A stretch of 64,000 nucleotides of DNA from Lysinibacillus_B sp050613145 (GCF_050613145.1 NZ_CP192507.1:2170001-2234000); one strand, 5' to 3'. Positions 51,433-61,256 are shown, counted from the stretch's first letter. Notes: a model not told the origin generated them from the sequence alone. Program-made: numbers and translations.

Positions 51433-51591
51433 GACAGCTTTAAGATAATTTATATCCTCCTCTTCATTTACATACACCCAAGCTAAATTATGTAAATTTT
51501 CGACCGAACGCTCTTGCTCAACTAATTGTTTCATTCGTTGAAAAGCTTGATGATACTGATTTCCTTCAAAATAAGCTAATGCTTGTTTCAT
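51409..51591 (-). CDS. TPR-like protein, probably truncated
   Basis: From an ATG with AGGAG upstream the frame codes for 60 residues. It holds one tetratricopeptide-like helix pair (ALAYFEGNQYHQAFQRMKQL and SVENLHNLAWVYVNEEED), then ends in VDSERSKS, which is encoded by the edge of the tandem repeat. A complete TPR protein would be longer, so the repeat or a deletion has probably cut it. Function unknown. Confidence 0.5.
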   Translation of the reverse strand: MKQALAYFEGNQYHQAFQRMKQLVEQERSVENLHNLAWVYVNEEEDINYLKAVDSERSKS

Positions 51592-51654
51592 ATGTATCTC
51601 TCCTGTCCTAAAAAGTAGTTTAGAGAAAACTAGAAATATAGGATAAATCATTCT

Positions 51655-52206
51655 TTATTTTTCTATCACTAATCTTGGCCAAATTTTATGCCATTGTTTT
51701 TCTTTCATTCTACTTCTATAAATTTTGTATAATTCCATATGTTGATGAAATTTTGGTGTAGGCCTTACTATATGATGAAATAAATCATGAAGGCCATATG
51801 GAGCCATAATAAGTAATTCCTCATTTTGAATTTTTACAGCTATGGCAGTTGGTGTTTCTGGAAAATTAGCAACTCCATCATAAGAAGAAAGATAAGCAGA
51901 GACACCATTTTTAATATGCATACGTGCTTGATTTTTTACCGACCAAAGCTGATTTGAGATTAACGCTTCAAGCTTGTTTTCTAAAAGCTTTTCTGTTTCT
52001 AAAGAGGTATCATATCGGTCATAATAAATCACATCTATATCATTCAACGGAGTCGTACATTTGTGTGATACATCCCAAACTTTATTTCTTATTATGCCTG
52101 CACAAACCCAAGAATCATATAATTTCAACGATTCAACTGCTCTTAAAATAGACATGATATAAGCATCATTGTTGATTATTTCTTTCAGTTTTTCTTCCAG
52201 ATCCAT
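51655..52206 (-). CDS. Nucleotidyltransferase-like protein (NTP_transf_6/COG3575)
   Basis: The 183-residue protein has the COG3575 layout: a helical N-terminus, SWVCAGIIRNKVWD, the nucleotidyltransferase Asp pair in LNDIDVIYYD, and the C-terminal region PTAIAVKIQNEELLIMAPYG ending in RPTPKF. Members are predicted nucleotidyltransferases of unknown substrate. The ATG chosen follows GGAGGGG; a GTG three codons earlier is too close to that site. Confidence 0.85.
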   Translation of the reverse strand: MDLEEKLKEIINNDAYIMSILRAVESLKLYDSWVCAGIIRNKVWDVSHKCTTPLNDIDVIYYDRYDTSLETEKLLENKLEALISNQLWSVKNQARMHIKNGVSAYLSSYDGVANFPETPTAIAVKIQNEELLIMAPYGLHDLFHHIVRPTPKFHQHMELYKIYRSRMKEKQWHKIWPRLVIEK

Positions 52207-52377
52207 CAAAATCACCCCTCCACCTTTAATCCTTGTCTGAGTTTAAACAACAGGAATAATTTAACACACTTTTTAAGTTAATCAAATTATTCTATCTATA
52301 AAAGTTGTGGCATACTTCTTCAAATCGTACCACCTAGTTTTACATAAAAACTAGGGAATATACTCTGTTACATGAAA

Positions 52378-52418
52378 CAAAAAAAGAACTGCCTCCTTTT
52401 TAGGAAAACAGTTCTTTT
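52378..52418 (-). terminator. Terminator of the helicase operon
   Basis: On the minus strand AAAAGAACTG pairs with CAGTTCTTTT, with inner pairing TCCT/AGGA and a seven-T run. It is 17 bases after the 52435 stop. Confidence 0.88.
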
Positions 52419-52434
52419 CATCTTCTTATGCTTC

Positions 52435-53181
52435 TTACAAATACTGCTCTTTCCACATTGCCCGTTCATTGGCATGTAATACGTCCTCTAGTTTCTTGTC
52501 CCATTCATTTGTTAGCGTATTATAAACACGGGCATACAATGCATCCTCTGATTCATTGTGTAAAATAAAGGCTAGGCATGGGACGTCATTAATTTGAATT
52601 TCCTCACTCGATAGGATAGAGGTAACATATGTGTTCAGTTCTTCTTCCTCTTCTTGCTGATCGGTTAGAAGCTCAATCATTTGTTGTTCATCTAGTTGCC
52701 CTACTTCCATATTGGCTGCATACGATAATTCGTCTGGGAATTCATCAAAATCTAGAACCGCCTCAATATCCCCTGGTAAAAAGCTTTCATGCAGCGGACT
52801 ATATTGCAATACATCACTTACCGCATCAAGCTCTTCCTCATAAACGCCTTCTGCTAATTGCTTTTCGCCTTTCGGAGTTAATTGTAACGTCGTGTCTTTT
52901 TCAACAAGACCTGTCTTTATCATTTTATTCAATAAATCGTTAATAAAAAGCGGCTCGACAAGCAGCACTTCCGCTACTGTTTCCCCGTCTTGAAAAGCAC
53001 CCGTTTGAAAAGATATAAGCATCATTTTCATTAAAATATCCATCGGCTTTTTTAAGACTGGATGATATGTTACTTTAAAAGTATGAACGGGAATACAGAA
53101 GCGCATGTCATGGACAATTTTAGCTCCATCCAGTTGTGTGAGCTGAGAGGCTAACTGCTTTTGTAATGTTGTTAGTTCCAT
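52435..53181 (-). CDS. Helicase-operon partner, winged-helix-like (248 aa)
   Basis: This soluble, acidic 248-residue protein follows the helicase with no gap. Residues about 65-120 look like a winged helix (EVLLVEPLFINDLLNKMIKTG, then LQLTPKGEKQLAEG). The C-terminal half is acidic, with a run of Glu near EEEEEL and a beta-rich end. I do not recognise a named family. Strict operon pairing suggests that it recruits or regulates the helicase on nucleic acid; that is inference. Confidence 0.8.
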   Translation of the reverse strand: MELTTLQKQLASQLTQLDGAKIVHDMRFCIPVHTFKVTYHPVLKKPMDILMKMMLISFQTGAFQDGETVAEVLLVEPLFINDLLNKMIKTGLVEKDTTLQLTPKGEKQLAEGVYEEELDAVSDVLQYSPLHESFLPGDIEAVLDFDEFPDELSYAANMEVGQLDEQQMIELLTDQQEEEEELNTYVTSILSSEEIQINDVPCLAFILHNESEDALYARVYNTLTNEWDKKLEDVLHANERAMWKEQYL

Positions 53182-56100
53182 TTAGTGCGCCTCCTTAAAT
53201 GCACGGTAACCGTCTTGTATTTTGACCGTTTCAAGTACATGACTGTACATATCACGCACTTCTCGTTTTTTTGGCTTTTGTGCAAACATTTGCGTACTGC
53301 CAATGAGTGCGAGTAATTCACGCGCCCTTGAAAGTGCAACATTGAGGCGACGATAATCTTTAGCAAAACCAATTTCCCCGTTGCCCCCATTATTTCGTAC
53401 CATTGACACTAAAATAACGTCCATTTCCATCCCTTGGAACTTATCGACTGAACCTGTACGGATATGAAGATGTGGCACACTAATTTCCTGTTCGATTAGG
53501 CGATTGATACGCTTCACTTGCTCCGCATAGAAGCTAATAACACCAACCGATTTTAAAACATCTTGCTCCAGCGTGCCTGCTGCTTTTGCTTTTTCTGTCG
53601 CATCATTCATGTCAAGAAGAAGGTCTTTGATAATTGAGAGTTCTGCTTCATTAAATAAACTTGCCCCCTCCTGCATACGCTGCTCGAAATAAGACTTTTC
53701 ATTTGGCACATCAAACCAAAGTAAATGATGGTTACGATTGAAATGCGTTGTTTCAAGCTGATGATCTCGTAATGCATCGGAATCAGATAAGCCGCATTGC
53801 AATTCATCACTTTCATTTTTATAAAATGGTGCGATTGTTTGCATAATGTTTTCATGCATACGGTACTGAATAGCAAGCATTGTTTTATTCGCTTTTGGTA
53901 AGTTTTTATATAGACGCTCAAATAGCGATTCTTCTAGCAGTTTTTCAAGCTCCCGTTTTTCTTCAAATGTATCGCTTTCTTTTAATACTTGTTCTAGTGT
54001 TTCTTCAAATGTTTCATCGCCAATTAACGGTGGTAGCTGATGGTGATCTCCTACTAAGATGATTTTCGCCCCTTTTAGCATTGGCAGTAGTAGCTCTGGT
54101 GGCGTCGCTTTCGACACTTCATCAATGATGACCACATCAAATGTTGGGTAGTTATCCATAAACTCACGATTAGCTGAAGCTACACATGTCGTACCTATCA
54201 CATTCGCATGCTTCACGTACAGCTTACGAATTTCATCTAAGTCATGCTCATTCGCGGATGCTAGCATCTGTTGCCATTGCTTTTGCAAGCTTTGTGTAAC
54301 AGGAAGAAGTGCAATACGCTCCTCCAGTTTTGCTATTTGAGCTGTGCATGCAACAAGCCCTTGTTCAACATTCGCTAATGCTTGTTCAGGGTTCTGCTTA
54401 ATGAGTAGCTCCAGTTCTTGTTTTTCTTTTTCAAGCGTGAGTCCTGTATTATTAACGTCTTTTAGTGCAGCAACTGTTTCTGCTAGTAATTTTTCTCCGC
54501 TTTGTAGCTCTTGCTGAACAATGTGAAGAGCCTCTTGCTTTTGTGCTTTGACAGATGTAATTTCTGCCATGCTGGCAAGTAAATTCGTTGCTTCTTTTTT
54601 TGTTTTGTCTGCTTCAATACGCATCGTACGCAATGTGTCTGCTGGGCGCGCCTCTTGGACTGGCAGTGACTCGATATGCATCGAGGTAACGGTTAACTTC
54701 CCTTTTAATCGCTGAATTTGATCTTGCAGTGATTGAATGACACCTTCATTTGCTCCTTGTTGTTCTTGTAAAGCAGCAATGAGTCCTTCTTTTAAACGTT
54801 CAAAAATAATGACTGTGTCACTGATTAAGGCACTATAATGATGCATTTGCTCATCGATGTATGCTTTTCGTAAATGTAGCCCTTGAATAGAGCGGGTCCC
54901 ATTTGTCGTGTTAATTTTTTTCTCCACAAATGCTTTACTTAGCTTAGATAAAAAATCATTTACTTCTCCAATTGAATATATGTGATTCGGTGGGAGTGGC
55001 AAGTGATTTACGTGAATACCAAGCGTCGTTTCACTATAAACGATCGCTTTATCGAGGCGTACTGCTATATCTTTAATGCCCTTATATTTTTCGAGTTGTT
55101 GCTGACGTTCACCGAGAGACATGAGAAGTCGATCCAATACGAAGCTACGACGAAGACCGCGCTCCTCTATATAGCTTTCGACTTCATATACTTTCTTCAA
55201 TGCTGTAATTTCTTGTGCCTGTGCTTCAATAGCAGATATGCCGCCCGTTAAGTGCTGCAGTTTTTGTTCGGAAGCGTCAAGTTGTGTACGTACCTCTGCT
55301 TGCTCTGCTAATAATTCCGCTAATTCTAGCTCTACAGATGCTTCATCAAACAATTTCGTTGCCTCTTCTAAACGCTTTTGAATGACATCTTCTGTATCAA
55401 ATTGGGATAAATCCTCATCTAACTTAGCAATTTCCGCTTCATAGCCGGCAATATTAGCACGCAGCTTTTCCAGTGCCGCCTCTGTTTCCTCTCGCTCTTT
55501 TTTCAGTGAACTTAGCTGCTTTTTTAATGTTGTAATCGATTGTTCTATTTCAGCAAGCTGCTCTTGTGCCTGTTGCTTCTTTTCAATTTGTTCTTCTAGC
55601 GCTACTTTTTGCGTTGTAAGTGTATCAATTTTTTGCTTCGTTTCAGCAATTTCATCATTTAATTGCTGTTCTTTTGAAGTATGGTGCTCTACTTCATGTG
55701 TAATCGCTTCATACGTTTGCGCTTTCCAATAAGCCGAAACATTTTCTTCGATGAATTTCTTCCCTTCTTCTTCGATGGACTCTGTTCGACCATAACGAAG
55801 AATACGGATATCTTTGTTTGAAAGTAAACGACTTAAGGCATTATCCACCGCTAAGTTGGATTGAGAGGCAACAAGCGTTTTTAAGCCCGCTTTTGCATTT
55901 TGATAGCAAATTTCAGAAATAACCGTTGTTTTCCCAGTGCCTGGAGGGCCTTGAATAACATATAAATCTTCCGCACTCATGGCTCCGACAACAGCCGCTT
56001 GTTGGAATTCATTTAATGGATTATGAAATTGTAATTCGACGTCTTGTCGGCGCTCTGCGATAACTGGTTTATCTTCAAATAAGATATTTTCTAAGTTCGC

Positions 56101-56937
56101 ATTAGCTGCCAGACCTTCTTTCAAGCGCTCAAAGCCGCGCAGCAAGCGTTGTAATTGTGCTTTTGTTGCTGCATTGCTAAATTCGATTTTATTCGATTCA
56201 AAATGGAGCTCATTTTTTCGTGCACGACGCGCCATGTCAGGTTTTAGCTCGATTTCTACAGTGCGATCACCACGATTGACTTTCACAACATCTCCTAAAT
56301 CCACGTGATAGCCACGCACGCGAGAACTCAAACCCTTCAATTGCTTCCACTGCTTGGCATCGATTCCCGATAACTGCATGACAACATGTGAAAACTCGGC
56401 ATTAAAACGGGGGCTTGAAAAGTTCGCTTCAATGTCTTCAATTTCTGCGTTTTTATTTAAAACTTTTAAATACCCTTCCCAGCTCGTAATGCGCTTATTG
56501 ATATAATCATATCGCTCTTTGGAAAACGGCAGACTAGCAAGCGATGTAATAAACTTATCCGGATATGTATGCCCATTAATACGTGTTGGTACAAAATGAA
56601 CTAACATCCGTTCACGTCGATTCGTCGCAACCGGTGTACCAATACCACGTGTCCGGAAGCTTTTCGCTACTAATCCGCTTTTCATATCAAATAAGCAATC
56701 CATAATACAAACGCGCTCTGGGAATTTCTTTGCAAGCCCTTTATTGATCTGCGGGTCAAAATAAAGCGTTAAGGAAAGTTGTGTACCATCCGTTTCAAGT
56801 TTTTCAACGAACACAACAAACGCTTTTTGTAAATTAAAAAAGGCGTGTTCATCTTGAACATGCTGCTTAATCGCTTCACGTGCTGTATTTGTCAGTACGA
56901 TATGTAAACGCAATTTCTCAGTTGCTACTGTCTGCAT
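53182..56937 (-). CDS. UPF1/DNA2-like SF1 helicase with long coiled coil (1251 aa)
   Basis: A 300-residue N-terminal region is followed by Walker A (QGPPGTGKTTV, about 330-338). A roughly 450-residue coiled coil rich in Gln, Glu and Lys (about 425-880) comes next, then Walker B IIDEVSKATPPE (Asp939), VGDHHQLPPL, AIQYRMHENIM, GSVDKFQGMEMDV and LNVALSRAREL. These are the SF1B motifs of UPF1/DNA2-like 5'-3' helicases. The coiled-coil insert between motifs I and II is unusual. No methylase, nuclease or other classic defence gene adjoins. The ribosome site is AAAGGG. The product could act in repair, RNA decay or defence. Confidence 0.85.
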   Translation of the reverse strand: MQTVATEKLRLHIVLTNTAREAIKQHVQDEHAFFNLQKAFVVFVEKLETDGTQLSLTLYFDPQINKGLAKKFPERVCIMDCLFDMKSGLVAKSFRTRGIGTPVATNRRERMLVHFVPTRINGHTYPDKFITSLASLPFSKERYDYINKRITSWEGYLKVLNKNAEIEDIEANFSSPRFNAEFSHVVMQLSGIDAKQWKQLKGLSSRVRGYHVDLGDVVKVNRGDRTVEIELKPDMARRARKNELHFESNKIEFSNAATKAQLQRLLRGFERLKEGLAANANLENILFEDKPVIAERRQDVELQFHNPLNEFQQAAVVGAMSAEDLYVIQGPPGTGKTTVISEICYQNAKAGLKTLVASQSNLAVDNALSRLLSNKDIRILRYGRTESIEEEGKKFIEENVSAYWKAQTYEAITHEVEHHTSKEQQLNDEIAETKQKIDTLTTQKVALEEQIEKKQQAQEQLAEIEQSITTLKKQLSSLKKEREETEAALEKLRANIAGYEAEIAKLDEDLSQFDTEDVIQKRLEEATKLFDEASVELELAELLAEQAEVRTQLDASEQKLQHLTGGISAIEAQAQEITALKKVYEVESYIEERGLRRSFVLDRLLMSLGERQQQLEKYKGIKDIAVRLDKAIVYSETTLGIHVNHLPLPPNHIYSIGEVNDFLSKLSKAFVEKKINTTNGTRSIQGLHLRKAYIDEQMHHYSALISDTVIIFERLKEGLIAALQEQQGANEGVIQSLQDQIQRLKGKLTVTSMHIESLPVQEARPADTLRTMRIEADKTKKEATNLLASMAEITSVKAQKQEALHIVQQELQSGEKLLAETVAALKDVNNTGLTLEKEKQELELLIKQNPEQALANVEQGLVACTAQIAKLEERIALLPVTQSLQKQWQQMLASANEHDLDEIRKLYVKHANVIGTTCVASANREFMDNYPTFDVVIIDEVSKATPPELLLPMLKGAKIILVGDHHQLPPLIGDETFEETLEQVLKESDTFEEKRELEKLLEESLFERLYKNLPKANKTMLAIQYRMHENIMQTIAPFYKNESDELQCGLSDSDALRDHQLETTHFNRNHHLLWFDVPNEKSYFEQRMQEGASLFNEAELSIIKDLLLDMNDATEKAKAAGTLEQDVLKSVGVISFYAEQVKRINRLIEQEISVPHLHIRTGSVDKFQGMEMDVILVSMVRNNGGNGEIGFAKDYRRLNVALSRARELLALIGSTQMFAQKPKKREVRDMYSHVLETVKIQDGYRAFKEAH

Positions 56938-57085
56938 CTGAACACCCTTTCCTTCATTCGTTCAAAAATAGTCACAAACTTAATTATACCAACAATTTAA
57001 ATACCTTGAAAGTGAAAAAGTAGCCATCTGCGTATGGAATCTTCGCGACTACCGCCAGAGCAATATTTCTTAGTAACTATTTATT

Positions 57086-57132
57086 AAAAAGGGGGTATCC
57101 AGAACGGGAAAACGTTCCAGATACCCCCTTTC
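57086..57132 (-). terminator. Terminator of the thioesterase gene
   Basis: On the minus strand GGGGGTATC pairs with GATACCCCC, with an inner GAACG/CGTTC pairing and a T-run. It lies 3 bases past the stop. Confidence 0.88.
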
Positions 57133-57134
57133 CC

Positions 57135-57560
57135 CTATTCAACTATTCGCGCTTCTTGCTTATATTTCTCATCCCACGCCTCGTCGATTTTACGGAGCGC
57201 TACAGGACGAAATGTGTCTTTTCGAATGAGCGTATGCTGACTCGTAGCTGTTACGGCCACTGAGCCATCTTCATGTAAAATTTCATAGCCGTATGTAGTA
57301 CGCAATTTACCATGCGATTCAATCCAAGTACGGACTGTAGCAACCTGACCGTAACGCATCGCTTTTTTATATTGAAGAGATATATCTAATACCGGCGAAA
57401 CATAGCCAGAACGCTCTAATTCGGCATAATCAAACCCTAAATCCTTTACGATTTGCGTACGTCCAAGCTCACACCAAATAATGTAACTTGCATGATGGAC
57501 TACCCCCATCTGATCCGTCTCTGCATAGCGGACTTCTACTTGCTTTTCTGATATATACAT
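57135..57560 (-). CDS. Acyl-CoA thioesterase, 4HBT hot-dog family
   Basis: The 141-residue hot-dog protein has the YbgC/FadM-type catalytic segment RYAETDQMGVVHHASYIIW with the active Asp. It hydrolyses acyl-CoA or acyl-ACP thioesters. I chose the ATG giving MYISEKQVEV, preceded by GAGGTGA; an upstream in-frame start has no good site. It stands alone between the helicase and TRAP operons. Confidence 0.88.
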   Translation of the reverse strand: MYISEKQVEVRYAETDQMGVVHHASYIIWCELGRTQIVKDLGFDYAELERSGYVSPVLDISLQYKKAMRYGQVATVRTWIESHGKLRTTYGYEILHEDGSVAVTATSQHTLIRKDTFRPVALRKIDEAWDEKYKQEARIVE

Positions 57561-57627
57561 TTCATTCACCTCTTTGCCATTATAGCACAAGGACTTCTTG
57601 TCTTTATTTTAAAATAGAGCTATCAGA

Positions 57628-58899
57628 TTACTTCCCTGTGCCAACGAGTGTTAACCCAGGAATAAATGTAATCAAGAAAATATCGACAATCATCATAAGT
57701 AAGAATGGAATTACTGCCTTTACGACAGGCTCAAACTTCGTACCACCAACTTGAGCCGCAATGAATAATGAAACCCCTACCGGAGGCGTCACTAAACCAA
57801 TAGAAAGGTTCGCTACCATAATAATACCGAAGTGAACTGGATCTACACCAATACTTGTCATAACGGGCACTAAAATTGGTGTTAAAATAATAACAGCCGC
57901 AATCGTCTCCATAAATGTACCAACAACAAGTAAGAATAAGTTAACTAAAATTAAAACCCATAATGCTGATAATTCAGATTCAAGGAACATAGATGCCACT
58001 TGCTGTGGAATTTGTTCACGTGTTAGTACCATTCCAAATAATGCTGCAGTACCGATGATAAACATAATAACCGAAGTCGTTACAACAGAAGATACTAAAA
58101 TCTCTTGTAATACTTTAAAGTTAATCTTTTTATAAACAAAAATACCAATTACTAATCCATATACAACTGCTACTACAGATGCCTCAGTTGGTGTAAAAAG
58201 ACCACTATAAATACCACCTAAAATGATAATGGGCATTAATAGGGCTAAAATTGCACGTTTAAATGACACAAAGATATTTTTAAAACTAGTTTTTTCTACA
58301 CCACTACCATAACCTTTTTTCCATGAAATGATATAAGCAACTACCATTAACGAAACCCCAATCATGATTCCAGGTAAAATCCCTGCCACAAAAAGACTTG
58401 TAATGGATACGCTTGCCGATACACCATATAATACTAGCGGTACACTTGGTGGAATAATGATTCCCGTTGTTCCTGCAGCTGCTTGAATAGCTGATGAGAA
58501 GTTACGATCATAGCCTGCTTTTACCATAGCGGGAATCATAATCGCACCGATTGCAGCTGTTGTCGCAGATGCTGACCCTGAAATGGCAGCAAAAAAGATG
58601 CATGCTAAAATTGAAACGTGTGCTAATCCACCTTTTAATTGACCGACTAAGCTTTTTGCAAATTCAATTAATCGCTCTGAAATACCACCGTGCTCCATTA
58701 ATTTTCCTGCAAGAATAAAGAATGGTGCTGCCATTAGCGGAAATGAGTTCAATGCGGCAAACATCTTTTGTGGTAAAATAACTAGCGGGATATTTCCAGC
58801 TATTGCCAAAATAGCTACAGAAGCAACCCCTAGTGCAATCGCAATCGGTACATTGATAACGATTAGAATAGCTAATATGATAAATAGTAATACGCCCAT
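57628..58899 (-). CDS. dctM: TRAP transporter large permease DctM
   Basis: A 423-residue protein of about 12 helices with DctM features: AAPFFILAGKLMEHGGISERL, ISGSASATTAAIG, GIIIPPSVPLVLYG and PTEASVVAVVYG. It is the transport subunit that couples sodium flow to solute uptake. It lies 12 bases after dctQ. The ribosome site is AAGGAG. The substrate is set by DctP and is unknown. Confidence 0.94.
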   Translation of the reverse strand: MGVLLFIILAILIVINVPIAIALGVASVAILAIAGNIPLVILPQKMFAALNSFPLMAAPFFILAGKLMEHGGISERLIEFAKSLVGQLKGGLAHVSILACIFFAAISGSASATTAAIGAIMIPAMVKAGYDRNFSSAIQAAAGTTGIIIPPSVPLVLYGVSASVSITSLFVAGILPGIMIGVSLMVVAYIISWKKGYGSGVEKTSFKNIFVSFKRAILALLMPIIILGGIYSGLFTPTEASVVAVVYGLVIGIFVYKKINFKVLQEILVSSVVTTSVIMFIIGTAALFGMVLTREQIPQQVASMFLESELSALWVLILVNLFLLVVGTFMETIAAVIILTPILVPVMTSIGVDPVHFGIIMVANLSIGLVTPPVGVSLFIAAQVGGTKFEPVVKAVIPFLLMMIVDIFLITFIPGLTLVGTGK

Positions 58900-58911
58900 A
58901 TGTAATCTCCT

Positions 58912-59388
58912 TTATTTTTCCTTCTTACTAAACAATGTTTTTCCTGTTACATCTAATAGATTTAAACTCATTAATACACCACTGACAGGAATAATGTAAT
59001 AAATATAACCCATAGGAATTTGTAAAGCTGGTGACGTTTTAACAAAGGCACCTGATGCCAACTCGTAACCATATACAATTAATAGAACAAAGAAAGATAA
59101 ACAAATGAGCATTACAACGATTACAAAAAACTTCCGAACAATTGCTGGCAATCGGTCAACTAATGCTTCTACACCAATATGTGCTCCATATTGAAATGCG
59201 ACTGACGCACCTAAAAAAGTAATCCAAATCATCATAAATCTTGCCACTTCTTCTGTCCAAGGGAATGAAGAAGACATGATTACACGTGACACAATTTGTA
59301 TGAAGACTAATATCACCATGATGAAAAGTAATAGTGCTGAAAATAATTCTGTTGTTCGATTAATGACTTTCATACTTTTTGTCCACAT
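58912..59388 (-). CDS. dctQ: TRAP transporter small permease DctQ
   Basis: This 158-residue protein has four helices and the DctQ pattern SSFPWTEEVARFMMIWITFLG, followed by GAHIGVEALVDRLP. It forms the membrane part with DctM. It is preceded by a long hairpin that separates it from dctP (151-base gap), a sign of differential expression. Confidence 0.92.
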   Translation of the reverse strand: MWTKSMKVINRTTELFSALLLFIMVILVFIQIVSRVIMSSSFPWTEEVARFMMIWITFLGASVAFQYGAHIGVEALVDRLPAIVRKFFVIVVMLICLSFFVLLIVYGYELASGAFVKTSPALQIPMGYIYYIIPVSGVLMSLNLLDVTGKTLFSKKEK

Positions 59389-59420
59389 AAATTAATTTCA
59401 CCTCGTTAATAAGAAAAGTC

Positions 59421-59469
59421 CATTCGCCCCGCAAATAAAGCAGCCCCTGCTTTACTTGCGGAACGAATG
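59421..59469 (-). terminator. Large hairpin between dctP and dctQ
   Basis: Three stacked inverted segments pair: CATTCG/CGAATG, CCGCAA/TTGCGG and TAAAGCAG/CTGCTTTA, with small internal loops and no long T-run. It probably stabilises the dctP end of the transcript or partly terminates it, which gives more binding protein than permease. Confidence 0.75.
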
Positions 59470-59539
59470 TACAAAATAAGCTAAAAAATAGAAAGAAAGG
59501 AGGATGGAACCTCACTTTCTCCCCATGCAGAATGAAATA

Positions 59540-60583
59540 TTATTCAACTGCTTGAATACGTTCTACTAAGTCGCCAAAATTAGAAGCGTATTTTTCATAA
59601 ACAGGCTCAACAGATGCTTTAAATGCTTCTAAATCAATTTCATCAATAGGAACAATTGTAACACCGTGGTCTTTCAGAGCTTGAATATGATCAACTTCCA
59701 TCTCTTGGCTAATCTCACGTTGACGTACAGCATACTCTTGCCCTTTTTCAACTAAAATTTGTTGAATGTCGGCAGGTAACGAGTTGAACTTATCACCATT
59801 CATTAATAACGGAGCTGATGCATAATAAATACCTACTTCACTGAAGTGGTCTGTTACTTCATAGAATTTAGAAGTATTCATAATGGCATAAGATAAGTCT
59901 GTACTATCTACTACACCTTGCTGTAAAGATGTATACAACTCTGGAAAGGCGATTGGTGTTGGGTCAGCCCCTAAAGATGAGTACATATCAATGTAAATTG
60001 GGTTTTCTAGAGTACGGATCTTTAACCCTTTCATGTCTTCAGGTGATTTAATGGCTTTATTACTCGCAATATGACGCATACCATTTTCCCAAATACCTAG
60101 GGCCTTGAAACCAGCAGCATCTAATTTACCCATTAACTCTTGTCCAACTTCACCGTCTAATGTTGCATAAACATGCTCAACATCACGGAATAAAAATGGC
60201 ATTTCTAAAACAGAGAAATCTGACACAAAGTTACCTACAGGACCTGAAGTAACTAATGTCATATCAAGTGCACCTAGTTGTACTTGTTCTGCTACTTCGA
60301 CTTCTCCACCAAGCGCTCCATTCCCAAATACTTCAAATTCTACACGCCCCTCTGTTGCTTCTTCAACAGCAGCTGTAAATTCCTCTAAACCTTTACTAAA
60401 CGCGTGATCTTCCGGTGCAATATGCCCTACTTTAATCACATAGGTTTCTTCATCGCCACCTTCTGCATTACCGGTGCTAATTTTTTCATCTGAGCTTTCC
60501 GAGTTACCACAAGCTGCCAAAACTAGTACTAATGCTAGTGTGAATAGTAGCCCGAAAAACGATTTAGATAAACGTTTCACCAA
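59540..60583 (-). CDS. dctP: TRAP transporter solute-binding lipoprotein DctP
   Basis: The 347-residue protein has a lipoprotein signal with lipobox LAAC (Cys25), then the DctP fold: IKVGHIAPEDHAFSKGLEEF, LKIRTLENPIYIDMYSSLGA with the conserved substrate-binding Arg, and ELYTSLQQGVVDSTDL. It captures a carboxylate outside the membrane. No two-component regulator adjoins. It is first in dctPQM. Confidence 0.95.
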   Translation of the reverse strand: MVKRLSKSFFGLLFTLALVLVLAACGNSESSDEKISTGNAEGGDEETYVIKVGHIAPEDHAFSKGLEEFTAAVEEATEGRVEFEVFGNGALGGEVEVAEQVQLGALDMTLVTSGPVGNFVSDFSVLEMPFLFRDVEHVYATLDGEVGQELMGKLDAAGFKALGIWENGMRHIASNKAIKSPEDMKGLKIRTLENPIYIDMYSSLGADPTPIAFPELYTSLQQGVVDSTDLSYAIMNTSKFYEVTDHFSEVGIYYASAPLLMNGDKFNSLPADIQQILVEKGQEYAVRQREISQEMEVDHIQALKDHGVTIVPIDEIDLEAFKASVEPVYEKYASNFGDLVERIQAVE

Positions 60584-60628
60584 TTATTCCCCCTATCGTT
60601 CTCTCTCTTTGAAGATTTATCCTTAATC

Positions 60629-60657
60629 TTTATAATTAATAATCCGAACATTCTCAA
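60629..60657 (-). promoter_or_regulatory. Sigma-A promoter of dctPQM
   Basis: On the minus strand TTGAGA and TATAAA are spaced by 17 bases, about 45 bases upstream of dctP. The remaining gap to 61091 shows no gene. Confidence 0.7.
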
Positions 60658-61091
60658 TACAATAAATAATCATTCTTTTATAAAAAAGATAATATCAAAC
60701 CCTTATTTTGGAAAAATAATTATTTTTTCGATAATATAATTTCACATAAAAAGCGCGAGGGATAAAGGTGAATCATTTTTTTATTGTCATTTTTCTTTGT
60801 TTTTATGTAAATTAAACTGTTTTAGTTGCGAATCAAACATACTTGCAAGATTCATTTTTACATGATAATTGTTATTCCTTCATCATATTAAACTACTAAA
60901 ACATTTTTAAAATGCAAGACTTCTAACAAGGAAGATAAGAAGCTTATTTGACTAAGCCTTATCACAAATAAACACTAGCATAAGCCGGGTACCGCTACCA
61001 ACAGCTCTTTAACCTCTAATGAAGCTGTACAATAAGTATTTTTATAGCAATTTATATGGATAACTGTTTTAAACATGTGATACTTTATTAA

Positions 61092-61212
61092 ATTGATTGG
61101 AGGATAGATACGGAGATTCCTACGGGAACAGCACTCGCGGAAAATCCATTTTGACGGCGATGTTAGTTTGAGTCGTGCACGTGGAAAACGAAGCGCCAGA
61201 ACGGAAATCAAT
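61092..61212. repeat. Dispersed repeat, copy 3 (inverted relative to copy 1)
   Basis: The block is bounded by ATTGATT and AATCAAT. Its minus strand reads GATTTCCGTTCTGGCGCTTCG and TTTTCCACG, near CTCGCTTTCC and CACGGG of copy 1. The internal part is more diverged. It lies between dctP and the M48 gene and encodes no convincing protein. Confidence 0.5.
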
Positions 61213-61224
61213 CTAGAGGATATC

Positions 61225-61256
61225 AAAAAAAGAGCTTATCACTTATTGGATAGCTC
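61225..61256 (-). terminator. Terminator of the dedA-M48 operon
   Basis: On the minus strand GAGCT and AGCTC pair around a 15-base loop and are followed by seven T. It is 16 bases past the M48 stop. The stem is short. Confidence 0.6.

Noticed and set aside
60975..61226. Minus-strand frame of 83 codons over repeat copy 3
   Set aside because: It covers the repeat and ends in intergenic sequence, with no plausible start signal.
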